10,150 nucleotides of DNA from JAADDK01 sp964425415 (GCA_964425415.1 CAYRMJ010000049.1:1-10150), one strand, 5' to 3'. Counted from the first letter of the stretch, positions 1 to 5,821 are shown. The notes: generated by a model not told the origin, from the letters alone. Translations and numbers: made by a program.

Positions 1-109
1 CCTTAGTTCTATCTCGTTCTTAATCCTTATGCGAAATAATTTCCGTACTCCACAGATTGCTATCGGTTGCGTGTTATCTGGAAATTACTTTGCCGATTTT
101 TCATCTCAT

Positions 110-143
110 TGCATCTCTCCTGTCTCTGCATCTCTCCTGTCTC
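110..143. repeat. Two-copy perfect 17-bp tandem repeat
   Basis: The unit TGCATCTCTCCTGTCTC occurs at 110-126 and again, without a mismatch or gap, at 127-143. No third copy is present on either side. Two copies are too few for CRISPR or a typical minisatellite. It looks like a recent slippage or local duplication in the S19e upstream region. No function can be assigned from the sequence. Confidence 0.9.
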
Positions 144-181
144 GCCAATATCCAGAAGTTTGATATGAGTTACCTTCTGAT

Positions 182-197
182 TGCAAAATATTTTGCA
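182..197. promoter_or_regulatory. 16-bp perfect palindrome, possible operator
   Basis: TGCAAAATATTTTGCA equals its own reverse complement over all 16 bases. It lies 35 bp upstream of the TATA box at 233-239 that probably drives the S19e operon. A dyad of this size is the form expected of a site for a homodimeric helix-turn-helix regulator. Its position upstream of the TATA/BRE would fit an activator or a non-blocking regulator. The symmetry is seen directly; the regulatory role is inference. Confidence 0.4.
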
Positions 198-232
198 GAT
201 GCTCCCAATGCTGAATGTAAGGAGTAAAACTC

Positions 233-239
233 TTATATA
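233..239 (+). promoter_or_regulatory. TATA box of the S19e operon
   Basis: TTATATA lies 30-36 nt upstream of the ATG at 269, with an A-rich stretch just before it that could be the BRE. Archaeal transcription normally starts about 25-27 nt downstream of the box centre, which predicts a start near 262. That gives the S19e mRNA a leader of only about 7 nt from ATG 269, and puts the alternative TTG at 257 upstream of the transcript. No Shine-Dalgarno motif is visible before either start. Confidence 0.6.
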
Positions 240-268
240 GGTAATGTATAGGGCGTTTGGCGATTGAG

Positions 269-748
269 ATGGTTACAGCGTATGATGTTCCTCCGGAGAA
301 GTTAATTTCCGAGGTTGCAAAGGTACTCAAAGAGAAGATAAATCCACCGGAATGGGCCAAATGGGTAACAACTGGAGTACATAAGGAGCGCGGTCCAGAG
401 CAAGATGACTGGTGGTACATCAGGGTAGCTTCAGTGCTCAGAAAAATATATGTTTACGGGCCCATAGGCACATCGCGCCTTGCAGCACATTACGGTGGTA
501 AGGAGGATAGAGGCTCAAAGAGGTACAAAGCTCGGAAAGGTAGCAGAGCCATAACCAGAAAGGCAATTCAGCAGCTTGAAGAGCTTGGTTATGTAGAGAA
601 AGTTAAAAAAATAGGAAAGAACAACAAAGAGATAGTGGTAGGTAGAGTAGTCTCACCAAAGGGAAGGTCCTTTTTGGATAACACCGCCAAGGTGATTATG
701 GATTCTATTGTTAAGGAGAGAGAAGAGCTTAAAAAATATGGGGAATGA
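269..748 (+). CDS. rps19e: 30S ribosomal protein S19e
   Basis: This is a ribosomal protein of the archaeal/eukaryotic small subunit, needed in eukaryotes for late maturation of small-subunit rRNA. The product of 159 residues matches the family along its length: an MVTAYDVPPEKLI opening, a WAKWVTTGVHKERGP segment, the WWYIRVASVLRKIYVYGPIGTSRL core, a basic KRYKARKGSRAITRKAIQQLEELGYVEK helix region and a GRVVSPKGRSFLD end. I chose ATG 269 rather than the in-frame TTG 257 because archaeal S19e proteins usually begin MVTxYDVP and because the TATA box predicts a transcript start near 262. It is the first gene of an operon; the next gene starts 11 nt after its stop, behind a GGGAGTGA ribosome-binding site. 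The identification is secure; only the start is open. Confidence 0.95.
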   Translation: MVTAYDVPPEKLISEVAKVLKEKINPPEWAKWVTTGVHKERGPEQDDWWYIRVASVLRKIYVYGPIGTSRLAAHYGGKEDRGSKRYKARKGSRAITRKAIQQLEELGYVEKVKKIGKNNKEIVVGRVVSPKGRSFLDNTAKVIMDSIVKEREELKKYGE

Positions 749-759
749 GGGAGTGAACC

Positions 760-1092
760 ATGGCCGAGGATGACAAAGAGTTGGAAGAAATAAAAAAACG
801 TAAGCTTATGGAGTTGATGGCTCAGCAGGAGCAGGGGAGCGAGGACCAGCAACGAGCACAGGAAGAGCTAATGCGTCAAAATCTTATGCGTCAGATACTT
901 GAGCCAGAAGCACGAGAGCGGTTGGCAAGGTTAAAACTTGCGAGACCGGATCTTGCTCAGGCGGTTGAAAATCAACTGATACTACTGGCTCAGAGTGGAA
1001 GAATATACAAGAAGGTAAGTGATGCTGAGCTTAAGGAGATCTTGAGAAGACTCACATCAAGTCGTAGAGAAATTAAAATTGTGAGGCGATAA
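760..1092 (+). CDS. PDCD5/TFAR19-family DNA-binding protein
   Basis: This 110-residue protein belongs to the archaeal PDCD5-like family (DUF122), relatives of the eukaryotic apoptosis-linked protein PDCD5. Archaeal members bind double-stranded DNA. Visible marks are a highly charged N-terminal helix (DDKELEEIKKRKLMELMAQQ), a Gln/Glu-rich stretch, the conserved EPEARERLARLKLARPDLAQAVENQLILLAQSGRI core (about residues 46-80) and a basic end with a KIVRR terminus. The ATG at 760 follows a GGAGTGA Shine-Dalgarno motif. It sits between S19e and L39e, the usual arrangement in Euryarchaeota. Its cellular role is not known with certainty, although conserved linkage to ribosomal genes suggests co-expression with the translation machinery. 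Confidence 0.93.
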   Translation: MAEDDKELEEIKKRKLMELMAQQEQGSEDQQRAQEELMRQNLMRQILEPEARERLARLKLARPDLAQAVENQLILLAQSGRIYKKVSDAELKEILRRLTSSRREIKIVRR

Positions 1093-1094
1093 AA

Positions 1095-1250
1095 ATGGCA
1101 AGAAATAAGCACGTGGCTAGGAAATATCGTTTGCTAAGAAAAGTAAAATCAAATAGGAGAGTACCTGCGTGGGTTGTTATGAGAACGCAGAGAAAGTTTC
1201 AGATGCATCCGCATAGGCGCAACTGGCGCAGAAATAAGTTGAAGGTTTGA
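1095..1250 (+). CDS. rpl39e: 50S ribosomal protein L39e
   Basis: This 51-codon gene is easily missed because it is so short. It reads MARNKHVARKYRLLRKVKSN, then RRVPAWVVMRTQRKF, then a basic tail MHPHRRNWRRNKLKV, which is a complete L39e of normal size (about 50 residues). L39e is a small, very basic, largely extended protein that lines the large-subunit exit tunnel. A GAGGCGAT motif (1084-1090 region), one base off the ideal GAGGTGAT, precedes the ATG by a few bases and overlaps the end of the PDCD5-like gene. The gap to that gene is 2 nt, and L31e follows after 10 nt, so it is co-transcribed. The N-terminal residues after Met, the PAWVVMRT motif and the RRNWRRxxLKV end are family signatures. 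Confidence 0.97.
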   Translation: MARNKHVARKYRLLRKVKSNRRVPAWVVMRTQRKFQMHPHRRNWRRNKLKV

Positions 1251-1256
1251 GGTGAT
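1249..1256 (+). promoter_or_regulatory. Shine-Dalgarno site deciding the L31e start
   Basis: GAGGTGAT is a full match to the archaeal anti-Shine-Dalgarno partner sequence. It begins inside the L39e stop codon and ends 4 nt before ATG 1261. It overlaps the in-frame GTG at 1252, which therefore cannot be the start, and it fixes ATG 1261 as the first codon of L31e. Confidence 0.8.
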
Positions 1257-1260
1257 TGAT

Positions 1261-1524
1261 ATGGCTGAAACTGAGAGAATTTACAACATACCTCTTAGAG
1301 ATGTAAAGGGCGTTCCGAGAACCAGAAGGGCAAATTACGCTGTAAAACTGATAAGGAACTTTGTGGCGAGGCATGTTAAGGTTCCAGAAGAAAATGTGTG
1401 GATAGACAACAGAGTAAACGAGGAAATTTGGAAACGTGGAATTGAGAAACCTCCGTCAAAAATAACTGTAAAAGTAATAAAATTTGAGGAGGATGAGACA
1501 GCGGAAGTTCTAATGGCTGACTAA
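1261..1524 (+). CDS. rpl31e: 50S ribosomal protein L31e
   Basis: The product of 87 residues is archaeal/eukaryotic ribosomal protein L31e, a large-subunit protein near the exit-tunnel rim where nascent-chain factors dock. The sequence shows the standard order: ERIYNIPLRDVKGVPRTRRANYAVKLIRNFVARHVKV, then a VWIDNRVNEEIWKRGIEKPPSKITVKVIKFEEDETAEVLMAD end. Length is normal for archaea. The start is ATG 1261, set by the GAGGTGAT site just upstream. The stop is separated from the aIF6 start by only 2 nt, so translation of aIF6 is probably coupled to that of L31e. Confidence 0.97.
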   Translation: MAETERIYNIPLRDVKGVPRTRRANYAVKLIRNFVARHVKVPEENVWIDNRVNEEIWKRGIEKPPSKITVKVIKFEEDETAEVLMAD

Positions 1525-1526
1525 CT

Positions 1527-2189
1527 ATGATTTCAAAACTCTCCATTTTTGGAAGTTCATTTGTGGGAGTGTATATCTGCGTAAACAATAGTTTTGCTGT
1601 TTTACCATCTGGAGTGGATGATGAAGTAAAAAATAAAGTTTCTAAAACATTGGACGTGGAAGTTTTTGAGACTACATTAGGTGGCAGCAAGCTAATAGGT
1701 AGCTTGATGGTTATGAATTCTAACGGCGCAGTTGTTACTGATTTTGCCAATGATGAAGATCTAAACTTTTTGATGGATAAGATGAATGTTCTCTTCATAA
1801 ATGATCGCATAAATGCTGTTGGAAATGATATACTTGTTAATGACCGTGCTGCGCTTGTTCATGTGGACTTTGACAAAGAGAGCATAAAATTAATAGAGGA
1901 TGCCTTGGATGTGGAAGTGGTAAAAGGTGAAATTGGTCTAATAAAAACAGTCGGTTCGGCGGCAGTGGTAACCAATAGAGGAATGCTTGTTCATCCAGAG
2001 ACTGGCGAGAATGAAGTGGAATTTTTAAAGTCATTGTTCGGTGTTCCGGTGTATTTAACCACTGCAAATTATGGAAGCAAGTACGTTGGGGCTGGTGTGG
2101 TGGCAAACGATAAAGGTGCGGTGGTGGGTGAAAATTCAAGTTCGGTTGAAATTGATAGAATAGAAAACGGGTTGGATATCATTAATTAG
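1527..2189 (+). CDS. eif6: Translation initiation factor aIF6
   Basis: aIF6 binds the large ribosomal subunit and keeps it from joining the small subunit; it is shared by archaea and eukaryotes. The protein of 220 residues has the repeated alpha/beta (pentein) pattern of the family: an FGSSFVGVYICVNNSFAVLPSGV opening, an LGGSKLIGSLMVMNSNGAVV segment, an NDILVNDRAALVHVD repeat, a VGSAAVVTNRGMLVHPE repeat and a final VGAGVVANDKGAVVGENSS repeat ending near the C-terminus. There is no clear Shine-Dalgarno motif ahead of ATG 1527, and coupling to L31e 2 nt upstream is likely. In many euryarchaea L18Ae/LX follows aIF6; here the operon ends instead in a convergent overlap with the hydrolase gene. 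Confidence 0.95.
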   Translation: MISKLSIFGSSFVGVYICVNNSFAVLPSGVDDEVKNKVSKTLDVEVFETTLGGSKLIGSLMVMNSNGAVVTDFANDEDLNFLMDKMNVLFINDRINAVGNDILVNDRAALVHVDFDKESIKLIEDALDVEVVKGEIGLIKTVGSAAVVTNRGMLVHPETGENEVEFLKSLFGVPVYLTTANYGSKYVGAGVVANDKGAVVGENSSSVEIDRIENGLDIIN

Positions 2190-2821
2190 AGAGAAAAGAC
2201 CCAAACTGTTGTGTCTTCGGGAAGATCATTTTTCGTGAATTCTATGGAATTTCCAACGTGGATTATTTTCCCCTCTTCAAAGTGGGATAGAAAGTTATCA
2301 ACTGGCTGTAAGGATAAACTTAAGCCCGGAAGGGAGTAGTGCATGGGAACCACCACTTTGGGCTTTATAAGTTTCACGTTCTCGTATGCTTCATCGCCAT
2401 CAACCGTGTAGCGGCCACCTACAGGGATGAATAGTATATCCACTTTTCCTATCTTATTTACAGTAGCTTCCGAAAGAACATGCCCTAAATCGCCCACATG
2501 GAGCATGGCAATTCCATCCATGGTGAGATGATACATGGTAACTTTTCCTCTTAAAGCGCCGCTCTTTTTGTCGTGATACGCCTCAAATCCTCTAATATCT
2601 ACTTTTCCAACTTTGTAATGTCCTGGCCCTCTTATAACTTTAAAATCCCCACGCACAACTCTCACTGCATTGTGATCAAAGTGATCATGTGTGATAAGAA
2701 CTACATCCGCCTTCAGGTTTGGAGCTTTCAATCCTATTGAGCGGCCATCATGCGGATCAACGACCACTCTCATAGAATCAAAAAATTCAAAACAAGAATG
2801 GCCGTGCCACTGAACTATCAA
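2186..2821 (-). CDS. UPF0173-type metallo-beta-lactamase-fold hydrolase
   Basis: This 211-residue protein has the metallo-beta-lactamase fold and resembles the UPF0173/UlaG-like metal-dependent hydrolases, whose substrates in archaea are mostly unknown. Metal-site motifs are clear: WHGHSCFEF at the N-terminus (5-13), THDHFDHN (44-51), His83 in AYHD, LHVGDLGH (107-114) and the late PMHY (159-162). Length is normal for the family. The first codon is TTG; an AGGTGAGG ribosome-binding site, which overlaps the stop of the upstream gene, ends 4 nt before it. It is co-transcribed with the membrane-protein gene before it (6-nt gap). Its stop interlocks with the aIF6 stop on the other strand (4-nt overlap). 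I cannot name a substrate. Confidence 0.88.
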   Translation of the reverse strand: MIVQWHGHSCFEFFDSMRVVVDPHDGRSIGLKAPNLKADVVLITHDHFDHNAVRVVRGDFKVIRGPGHYKVGKVDIRGFEAYHDKKSGALRGKVTMYHLTMDGIAMLHVGDLGHVLSEATVNKIGKVDILFIPVGGRYTVDGDEAYENVKLIKPKVVVPMHYSLPGLSLSLQPVDNFLSHFEEGKIIHVGNSIEFTKNDLPEDTTVWVFSL

Positions 2822-2825
2822 AGAG

Positions 2826-2833
2826 CCTCACCT
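2826..2833 (-). promoter_or_regulatory. Shine-Dalgarno site for a TTG start
   Basis: Read on the minus strand, AGGTGAGG overlaps the TGA stop of the lysine/glutamate-rich membrane-protein gene and sits 4 nt before the TTG at 2821. It supports TTG as the true first codon of the hydrolase, and the encoded MIVQWHGHSCFEF is where the family begins. Reinitiation or coupling with the gene upstream is likely. Confidence 0.65.
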
Positions 2834-3364
2834 TTGTTTACTTCTAAAGTACATCTCTCCACCTGCTAATATTAAGAGTGTGCCTCCAAGTGCCACAGCC
2901 GAAGATGGAGGGTTGTTTATTATTCTCCATCCATTCCATCTTAGATAGAATGCAAACGCGTATATTATTAATCCTAGCACTATGACCAAAGCGGATGCGT
3001 ACAATAGCCCGTTTCCAGTTCTAACAGCTTTTTCGGGAGCCATTGTCTTAGGTGACTTTGCTTTCTCAGGCACTTTTTTCTCAGTCTTCTCTCCTTTAGC
3101 TTCAACTTTCTCCTTATTTTCCTCTTTTTTCTCAACCTCTTTTTGCTTTTTCTCTTCCTTCTTCTCTTCTTTTGGTTCCTTGGCTGGAGCTGTTTTTTCA
3201 GCTTTGGAAGGCTCTTTCTCTGGCTCCTTCGCAGTACTCTCCTTCTCTGCTTCGCTCGCAAGTTTCTCTATCTGGTTTAGTTCCTCGTGAACAGAGGATG
3301 CGCTTTCACCCTCTACCATTTGAGATATTTCCTCAAGTTCTTCAATGATTTTTTCTTCACTCAT
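2828..3364 (-). CDS. Lys/Glu-rich two-helix membrane protein, unknown function
   Basis: I do not recognise a family. The 178-residue product has three parts: an acidic N-terminal segment (1-35, Glu-rich with IIEELEEISQMVEGE); a low-complexity Lys/Glu/Pro/Ala stretch (about 37-116) with repeated AKEPEK/AEK/EEKK motifs; and two hydrophobic helices (about 119-141 and 155-174) joined by a short loop with RWNGWRIINNPPSS. A short basic tail RSKQR follows. There is no signal peptide, so the long charged region is probably cytoplasmic, with the helices forming a C-terminal hairpin. ATG 3364 is preceded by a good GGGGAGT site (3369-3375), 4 nt away. It heads an operon with the hydrolase. The low-complexity part will give spurious similarity hits. 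Confidence 0.75.
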   Translation of the reverse strand: MSEEKIIEELEEISQMVEGESASSVHEELNQIEKLASEAEKESTAKEPEKEPSKAEKTAPAKEPKEEKKEEKKQKEVEKKEENKEKVEAKGEKTEKKVPEKAKSPKTMAPEKAVRTGNGLLYASALVIVLGLIIYAFAFYLRWNGWRIINNPPSSAVALGGTLLILAGGEMYFRSKQR

Positions 3365-3368
3365 TGTG

Positions 3369-3403
3369 ACTCCCCGAAATTATAATGTATAACACACATA
3401 TAA
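3369..3403. promoter_or_regulatory. Divergent overlapping promoters, membrane-protein operon / methyltransferase
   Basis: On the plus strand an AT-rich element around 3379-3388 (ATTATAATG) is centred about 27 nt before ATG 3412, which predicts a leaderless methyltransferase mRNA. On the minus strand TTATATG (3397-3403) is centred about 26 nt before position 3374, giving a short leader that carries the GGGGAGT site (3369-3375) ahead of ATG 3364. The two elements overlap within about 35 bp, so the transcription units may compete or be co-regulated. Element assignment is by spacing only. Confidence 0.45.
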
Positions 3404-3411
3404 CTTTTTTC

Positions 3412-3936
3412 ATGCATGTGTATCCCCCATCGGAAGATACTTTGCTCCTATTGGATCATGTGAGATGCAGAGGAGATGTGCTTGAAATGGGTTCTGGTAA
3501 CGGATTGATAGCAATAGAGTGCGCAAAAAAAGGAGCTAAAGTGACTGCTGTGGATATTGATGAGCAGGCAATTAATCACATAAAAAAAATCGCAGAGATG
3601 GAAAATGTGGAAATTTTAACAATTCGTTCCAATCTTTTTGAGAATGTACGAGGTAAATACGATGTAATAATATTCAATCCCCCATATCTTCCGGGTGATG
3701 CGGAGAATATGATTGATTTGCAATGGGCAGGTGGTGGCGAGTTTGGAGATGAAACCATACTCCAGTTTTTGAAGGATGCTAAGAATTATCTCAAAGATAA
3801 AGGAGAGATATTCATGGTGTTGTCTTCATTTAACAGACTTCATAAAATAAAAATGAGGGGGTATGAGATGGAAAAATTAGGGGAAATGAAGCTTGCATTT
3901 CATAGCATATACGTTTACCGCCTTGTTCCAGCGTAA
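3412..3936 (+). CDS. HemK2/Mtq2-type protein methyltransferase
   Basis: This is a class I SAM-dependent methyltransferase of the small archaeal/eukaryotic HemK2/Mtq2 type, which methylates the GGQ glutamine of class I release factors, usually together with a Trm112 zinc protein. The product of 174 residues has the N-terminal VYPPSEDTLLLLD signature, motif I LEMGSGNGLIAIE (about 24-36), an acidic motif II VDID (47-50) and the catalytic NPPYLP loop (89-94) that positions the amide side chain. It lacks the separate N-terminal release-factor-binding domain of bacterial PrmC, as expected for this branch. I chose ATG 3412 over in-frame ATG 3385 because family members begin close to VYxPxEDS and because 3412 falls at the predicted transcript start. 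A related substrate is possible; no Trm112 gene is in the window. Confidence 0.85.
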   Translation: MHVYPPSEDTLLLLDHVRCRGDVLEMGSGNGLIAIECAKKGAKVTAVDIDEQAINHIKKIAEMENVEILTIRSNLFENVRGKYDVIIFNPPYLPGDAENMIDLQWAGGGEFGDETILQFLKDAKNYLKDKGEIFMVLSSFNRLHKIKMRGYEMEKLGEMKLAFHSIYVYRLVPA

Positions 3937-3937
3937 G

Positions 3938-3945
3938 TTATATAT
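3938..3945 (+). promoter_or_regulatory. TATA box of the FKBP gene
   Basis: TTATATAT begins 1 nt after the methyltransferase stop and is centred about 27 nt before ATG 3969. The predicted transcript start coincides with the first codon, so the mRNA should be leaderless. This also explains the absence of a Shine-Dalgarno motif in the GC-rich bases just before the ATG. Confidence 0.7.
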
Positions 3946-3968
3946 CTTTCCTGAACATTCGCCGCCCC

Positions 3969-4793
3969 ATGAAACTTTGGGTCTATGGAACCATCATCCT
4001 ATTGATTATGGTGGGCGTGTCTGTGGGATTATATGAGTACAATTTAAGCACCTATTCGGGTGGAAAAAGCGTACCTGTAGTTAAAAATGGAGACAAAATT
4101 TCCGTGAGATACTATGGCTACATATACTACGGAGGGGAGAGAAGAGTTTTTGACACAAATATTTTAAGTGTTGCCAAGGATAACATTACTTATCCAAAGA
4201 CGGTAACTTATAAATGGTCCAATCACTTCAATCTTCTAACATTTACGGTGGGTAGTGGTTCCATGATTAAAGGGTTTGATGAAGGAGTCGTTGGGATGAG
4301 ATTAAATGAGACAAAAACCATAGTTGTACCTCCAGATAAAGGTTATCCATTTTCATGGGCGAAAGTTAAAAACGAATCTCTTTATCAAAGCGTATCCGTG
4401 GTGGAGAATCTATCCCTTAATCAGTTCTACGATAGATTCACGCATGCAAACCCTACCACAGGTTCTGTTTATACAGATAAAATTCACGGCTGGAATGTTA
4501 TTGTGCTAAAAGTGAATCCTAGCAAGAACCTTGTGACAATCCAGAATAATCCCGATGTGAATAAAGAGTATATGGCATACAATAATCCATCCATACTTAT
4601 ACATGTGGACAAAATAAGCGATGGAATGGTGTACTATCACTATGTTATAAAGAGCCTCCCAATTTTAACTCCTGACGGTGGAGTGATTGATGAAGTCCAC
4701 AACGGGTATTTCAGAATAAATTACAACCAGGAAGTTGCAGGAAAAACCCTCTATTTTGTGGTTACCGTGGTGAAGATTGAATCTGGGCAATGA
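3969..4793 (+). CDS. Membrane-anchored FKBP-type peptidyl-prolyl isomerase
   Basis: This 274-residue protein should catalyse cis-trans isomerisation of prolyl bonds and act as a folding helper on the outer face of the membrane. Residues about 4-22 form a hydrophobic anchor or uncleaved signal (LWVYGTIILLIMVGVSVGL). The FKBP domain starts at VKNGDKISVRYYGYIYYGG, with FDTN (61-64), FTVGSGSMIKGFDEGVVGM (92-110) and PPDKGYP (121-127), and is completed by the last strand EVAGKTLYFVVTVVKI (255-270). The roughly 120 residues between are an insert-in-flap chaperone-like domain, as in SlyD and long archaeal FKBPs. Five N-glycosylation sequons (N25, N72, N113, N135, N147) fit an external location. Its 3' end overlaps the convergent DUF54 gene by 32 nt. 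Confidence 0.9.
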   Translation: MKLWVYGTIILLIMVGVSVGLYEYNLSTYSGGKSVPVVKNGDKISVRYYGYIYYGGERRVFDTNILSVAKDNITYPKTVTYKWSNHFNLLTFTVGSGSMIKGFDEGVVGMRLNETKTIVVPPDKGYPFSWAKVKNESLYQSVSVVENLSLNQFYDRFTHANPTTGSVYTDKIHGWNVIVLKVNPSKNLVTIQNNPDVNKEYMAYNNPSILIHVDKISDGMVYYHYVIKSLPILTPDGGVIDEVHNGYFRINYNQEVAGKTLYFVVTVVKIESGQ

Positions 4794-5202
4794 GATTCTT
4801 AATATTTTCAATTGCCACACTCTTTTTTCGTGGATAACTCAATATTTTTATTCTTACAGATATGGAATCTAATCCGTTAAGAGCAATGCGACCTAAATAA
4901 GCTTCCTGTTTATCAACTCTAAAAAATAAGTTTCCTTCATCATCCACCAGATTTTGTATATTTGGAAGTAGTGTGTCTATAACCCCTATTTTAAATAAAT
5001 GGTTAAGTAATTCTCTAATTTCTTTGTTTTTCCTCAATGTCATTTGAAAAATAACGATTTTGTTGCCATGATAACCTACAGTTTCATCTCTTTCAAAATC
5101 TCTTCGGCCAGATATGAACTCCAGCGCATCTAAAACCTTTGCCTCATCCTCTGTGGCATGGGCAATGGCCCGAATGTAAATCCCATCAATTATCTTTTTC
5201 AT
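4762..5202 (-). CDS. DUF54/COG1325 RNA-binding protein, predicted exosome-linked
   Basis: The product of 146 residues matches the archaeal COG1325 (PF01877, DUF54) family, predicted RNA-binding proteins proposed as exosome-associated because they sit in the archaeal exosome/RNase P/ribosomal superoperon. Typical features are the opening IIDGIYIRAIAHATEDEAKVLDALEFI, then a GYHGNKIVIFQMTLRKNKEIRELL segment and the LFFRVDKQEAYLGRIAL block before a basic C-terminus. The gene lies 6 nt behind L15e, the usual partner. No Shine-Dalgarno motif is present in the A/T-rich gap, so translation is likely coupled to L15e. The neighbouring superoperon genes for RNase P proteins and exosome subunits are not here. 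The family has no assigned reaction, and exosome membership remains a prediction. Confidence 0.87.
   Translation of the reverse strand: MKKIIDGIYIRAIAHATEDEAKVLDALEFISGRRDFERDETVGYHGNKIVIFQMTLRKNKEIRELLNHLFKIGVIDTLLPNIQNLVDDEGNLFFRVDKQEAYLGRIALNGLDSISVRIKILSYPRKKSVAIENIKNLIAQIQSSPR
4823..4828 (+). terminator. Possible poly-T terminator of the FKBP transcript
   Basis: A run of six T lies about 30 nt after the FKBP stop, with more T-rich sequence (AATATTTTTATTCTT) shortly after. Archaeal RNA polymerase terminates at T-runs without needing a hairpin. The site falls inside the opposing DUF54 gene, so the two transcripts would overlap at their 3' ends. Confidence 0.3.
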
Positions 5203-5208
5203 AAAAAT

Positions 5209-5808
5209 TTAAAGATTTGCCCTGCGAGAGGGCCTTACTTTTTCGGCACCCATTCCTTTGTGTCTCATTCCGCGACCCTTCTTTCCAGCTGATGTGAGTC
5301 CGCGAAATGCTCTTCCCCGATGCTTGTTGCTTGCAATCCAACCCACATTTTTATCGTTAATTATTGCGGGATGGTGGGGATCTACCATTATTATCTCGTA
5401 GTAATGGTGCTTTCCGTCCTCTCCCACATAGTACGAGTTCAGTACTTCCAAATTGGGATATTTCCTTGACGCTCTTTCCTCTGCAATTCTCTGAATGCTT
5501 TTTCTCATTGGTATGCGAAGCATTCCCTTTCTCTTAGGGCGCCTGCCTCCTTTAATCCTGCGCCTCTGCAAGTTTCCTCTTCGTACTCTCACGCGAACGA
5601 CCACAAAGCCCTGTTTAGCTTTATAACCCAATGCCCTTGCTCTGTCAATTCTTGTGGGCCTTTCAACTCTCACTATTGCAGGTCCATTTCTCCACTCAAT
5701 CAATCTTTGCCACTGAATATCCCTAACGTATGTGTCGTCCTTTTCTCTCCAAGAATTCTTCACGTATCCATACATATTTTTTGCTCTGTTATCCGGAAGT
5801 TTGTACAT
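5209..5808 (-). CDS. rpl15e: 50S ribosomal protein L15e
   Basis: L15e is a basic large-subunit protein shared by archaea and eukaryotes. The product of 199 residues contains the family landmarks MYGYVKNSWRE, QWQRLIEWRNGPAIVRVERPTRIDRARALGYKAKQGFVVVRVRVRRG, KGGRRPKRKG, the AEERASRKYPNLEVLNSYYVGEDGKHHYYEIIMVDP block and a Gly/Arg-rich end with GLTSAGKKGRGMRHKG. Most archaeal homologues begin at the MYxYVxxxW position (ATG 5775). Here a strong AGGAGGT site (5815-5821) instead points to ATG 5808, adding 11 residues (MYKLPDNRAKN). The open frame continues further upstream to ATG 5874, but that extension lies before the ribosome-binding site. The gene heads the L15e-DUF54 operon, with its own TATA box and a hairpin in the leader. 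Confidence 0.95.
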   Translation of the reverse strand: MYKLPDNRAKNMYGYVKNSWREKDDTYVRDIQWQRLIEWRNGPAIVRVERPTRIDRARALGYKAKQGFVVVRVRVRRGNLQRRRIKGGRRPKRKGMLRIPMRKSIQRIAEERASRKYPNLEVLNSYYVGEDGKHHYYEIIMVDPHHPAIINDKNVGWIASNKHRGRAFRGLTSAGKKGRGMRHKGMGAEKVRPSRRANL

Positions 5809-5814
5809 TACATT

Positions 5815-5821
5815 ACCTCCT
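5815..5821 (-). promoter_or_regulatory. Shine-Dalgarno site deciding the L15e start
   Basis: Read on the minus strand, AGGAGGT is the strongest ribosome-binding site in the window. It lies 6 nt before ATG 5808. An out-of-frame ATG (5813-5811) sits too close to the site to be used. There is no comparable motif before the conventional family start at 5775. Confidence 0.8.

Larger units (their letters stand above)
1..256. other. Non-coding region upstream of the S19e operon
   Basis: I find no convincing gene here. Reading frames on both strands are short and stop often, and I see no tRNA-like cloverleaf. The region contains a 17-bp perfect tandem duplication (110-143), a 16-bp perfect palindrome (182-197) and a TATA box (233-239), which are listed separately. 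Most of it is probably intergenic sequence between an upstream gene outside the window and the ribosomal operon. A short open stretch on the minus strand reaches the left edge, but it has no recognisable start or product. Confidence 0.6.

Noticed and set aside
110..143. CRISPR-like repeat
   Set aside because: There are only two directly abutting 17-bp copies, with no spacers and no cas genes nearby.
257..268. TTG start four codons upstream for S19e
   Set aside because: It lies upstream of the transcript start predicted from the TATA box, and family members begin at the MVTxYDVP methionine.
106..420. 104-codon open frame on the minus strand over the S19e start
   Set aside because: It overlaps the well-supported S19e gene and its promoter, has no ribosome-binding site or family resemblance, and is a shadow frame.
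2980..3261. Very basic Arg/Lys-rich 93-codon minus-strand frame
   Set aside because: It is the frame-shifted reading of the Lys/Glu-rich low-complexity part of the membrane-protein gene; the repetitive codons keep it open.
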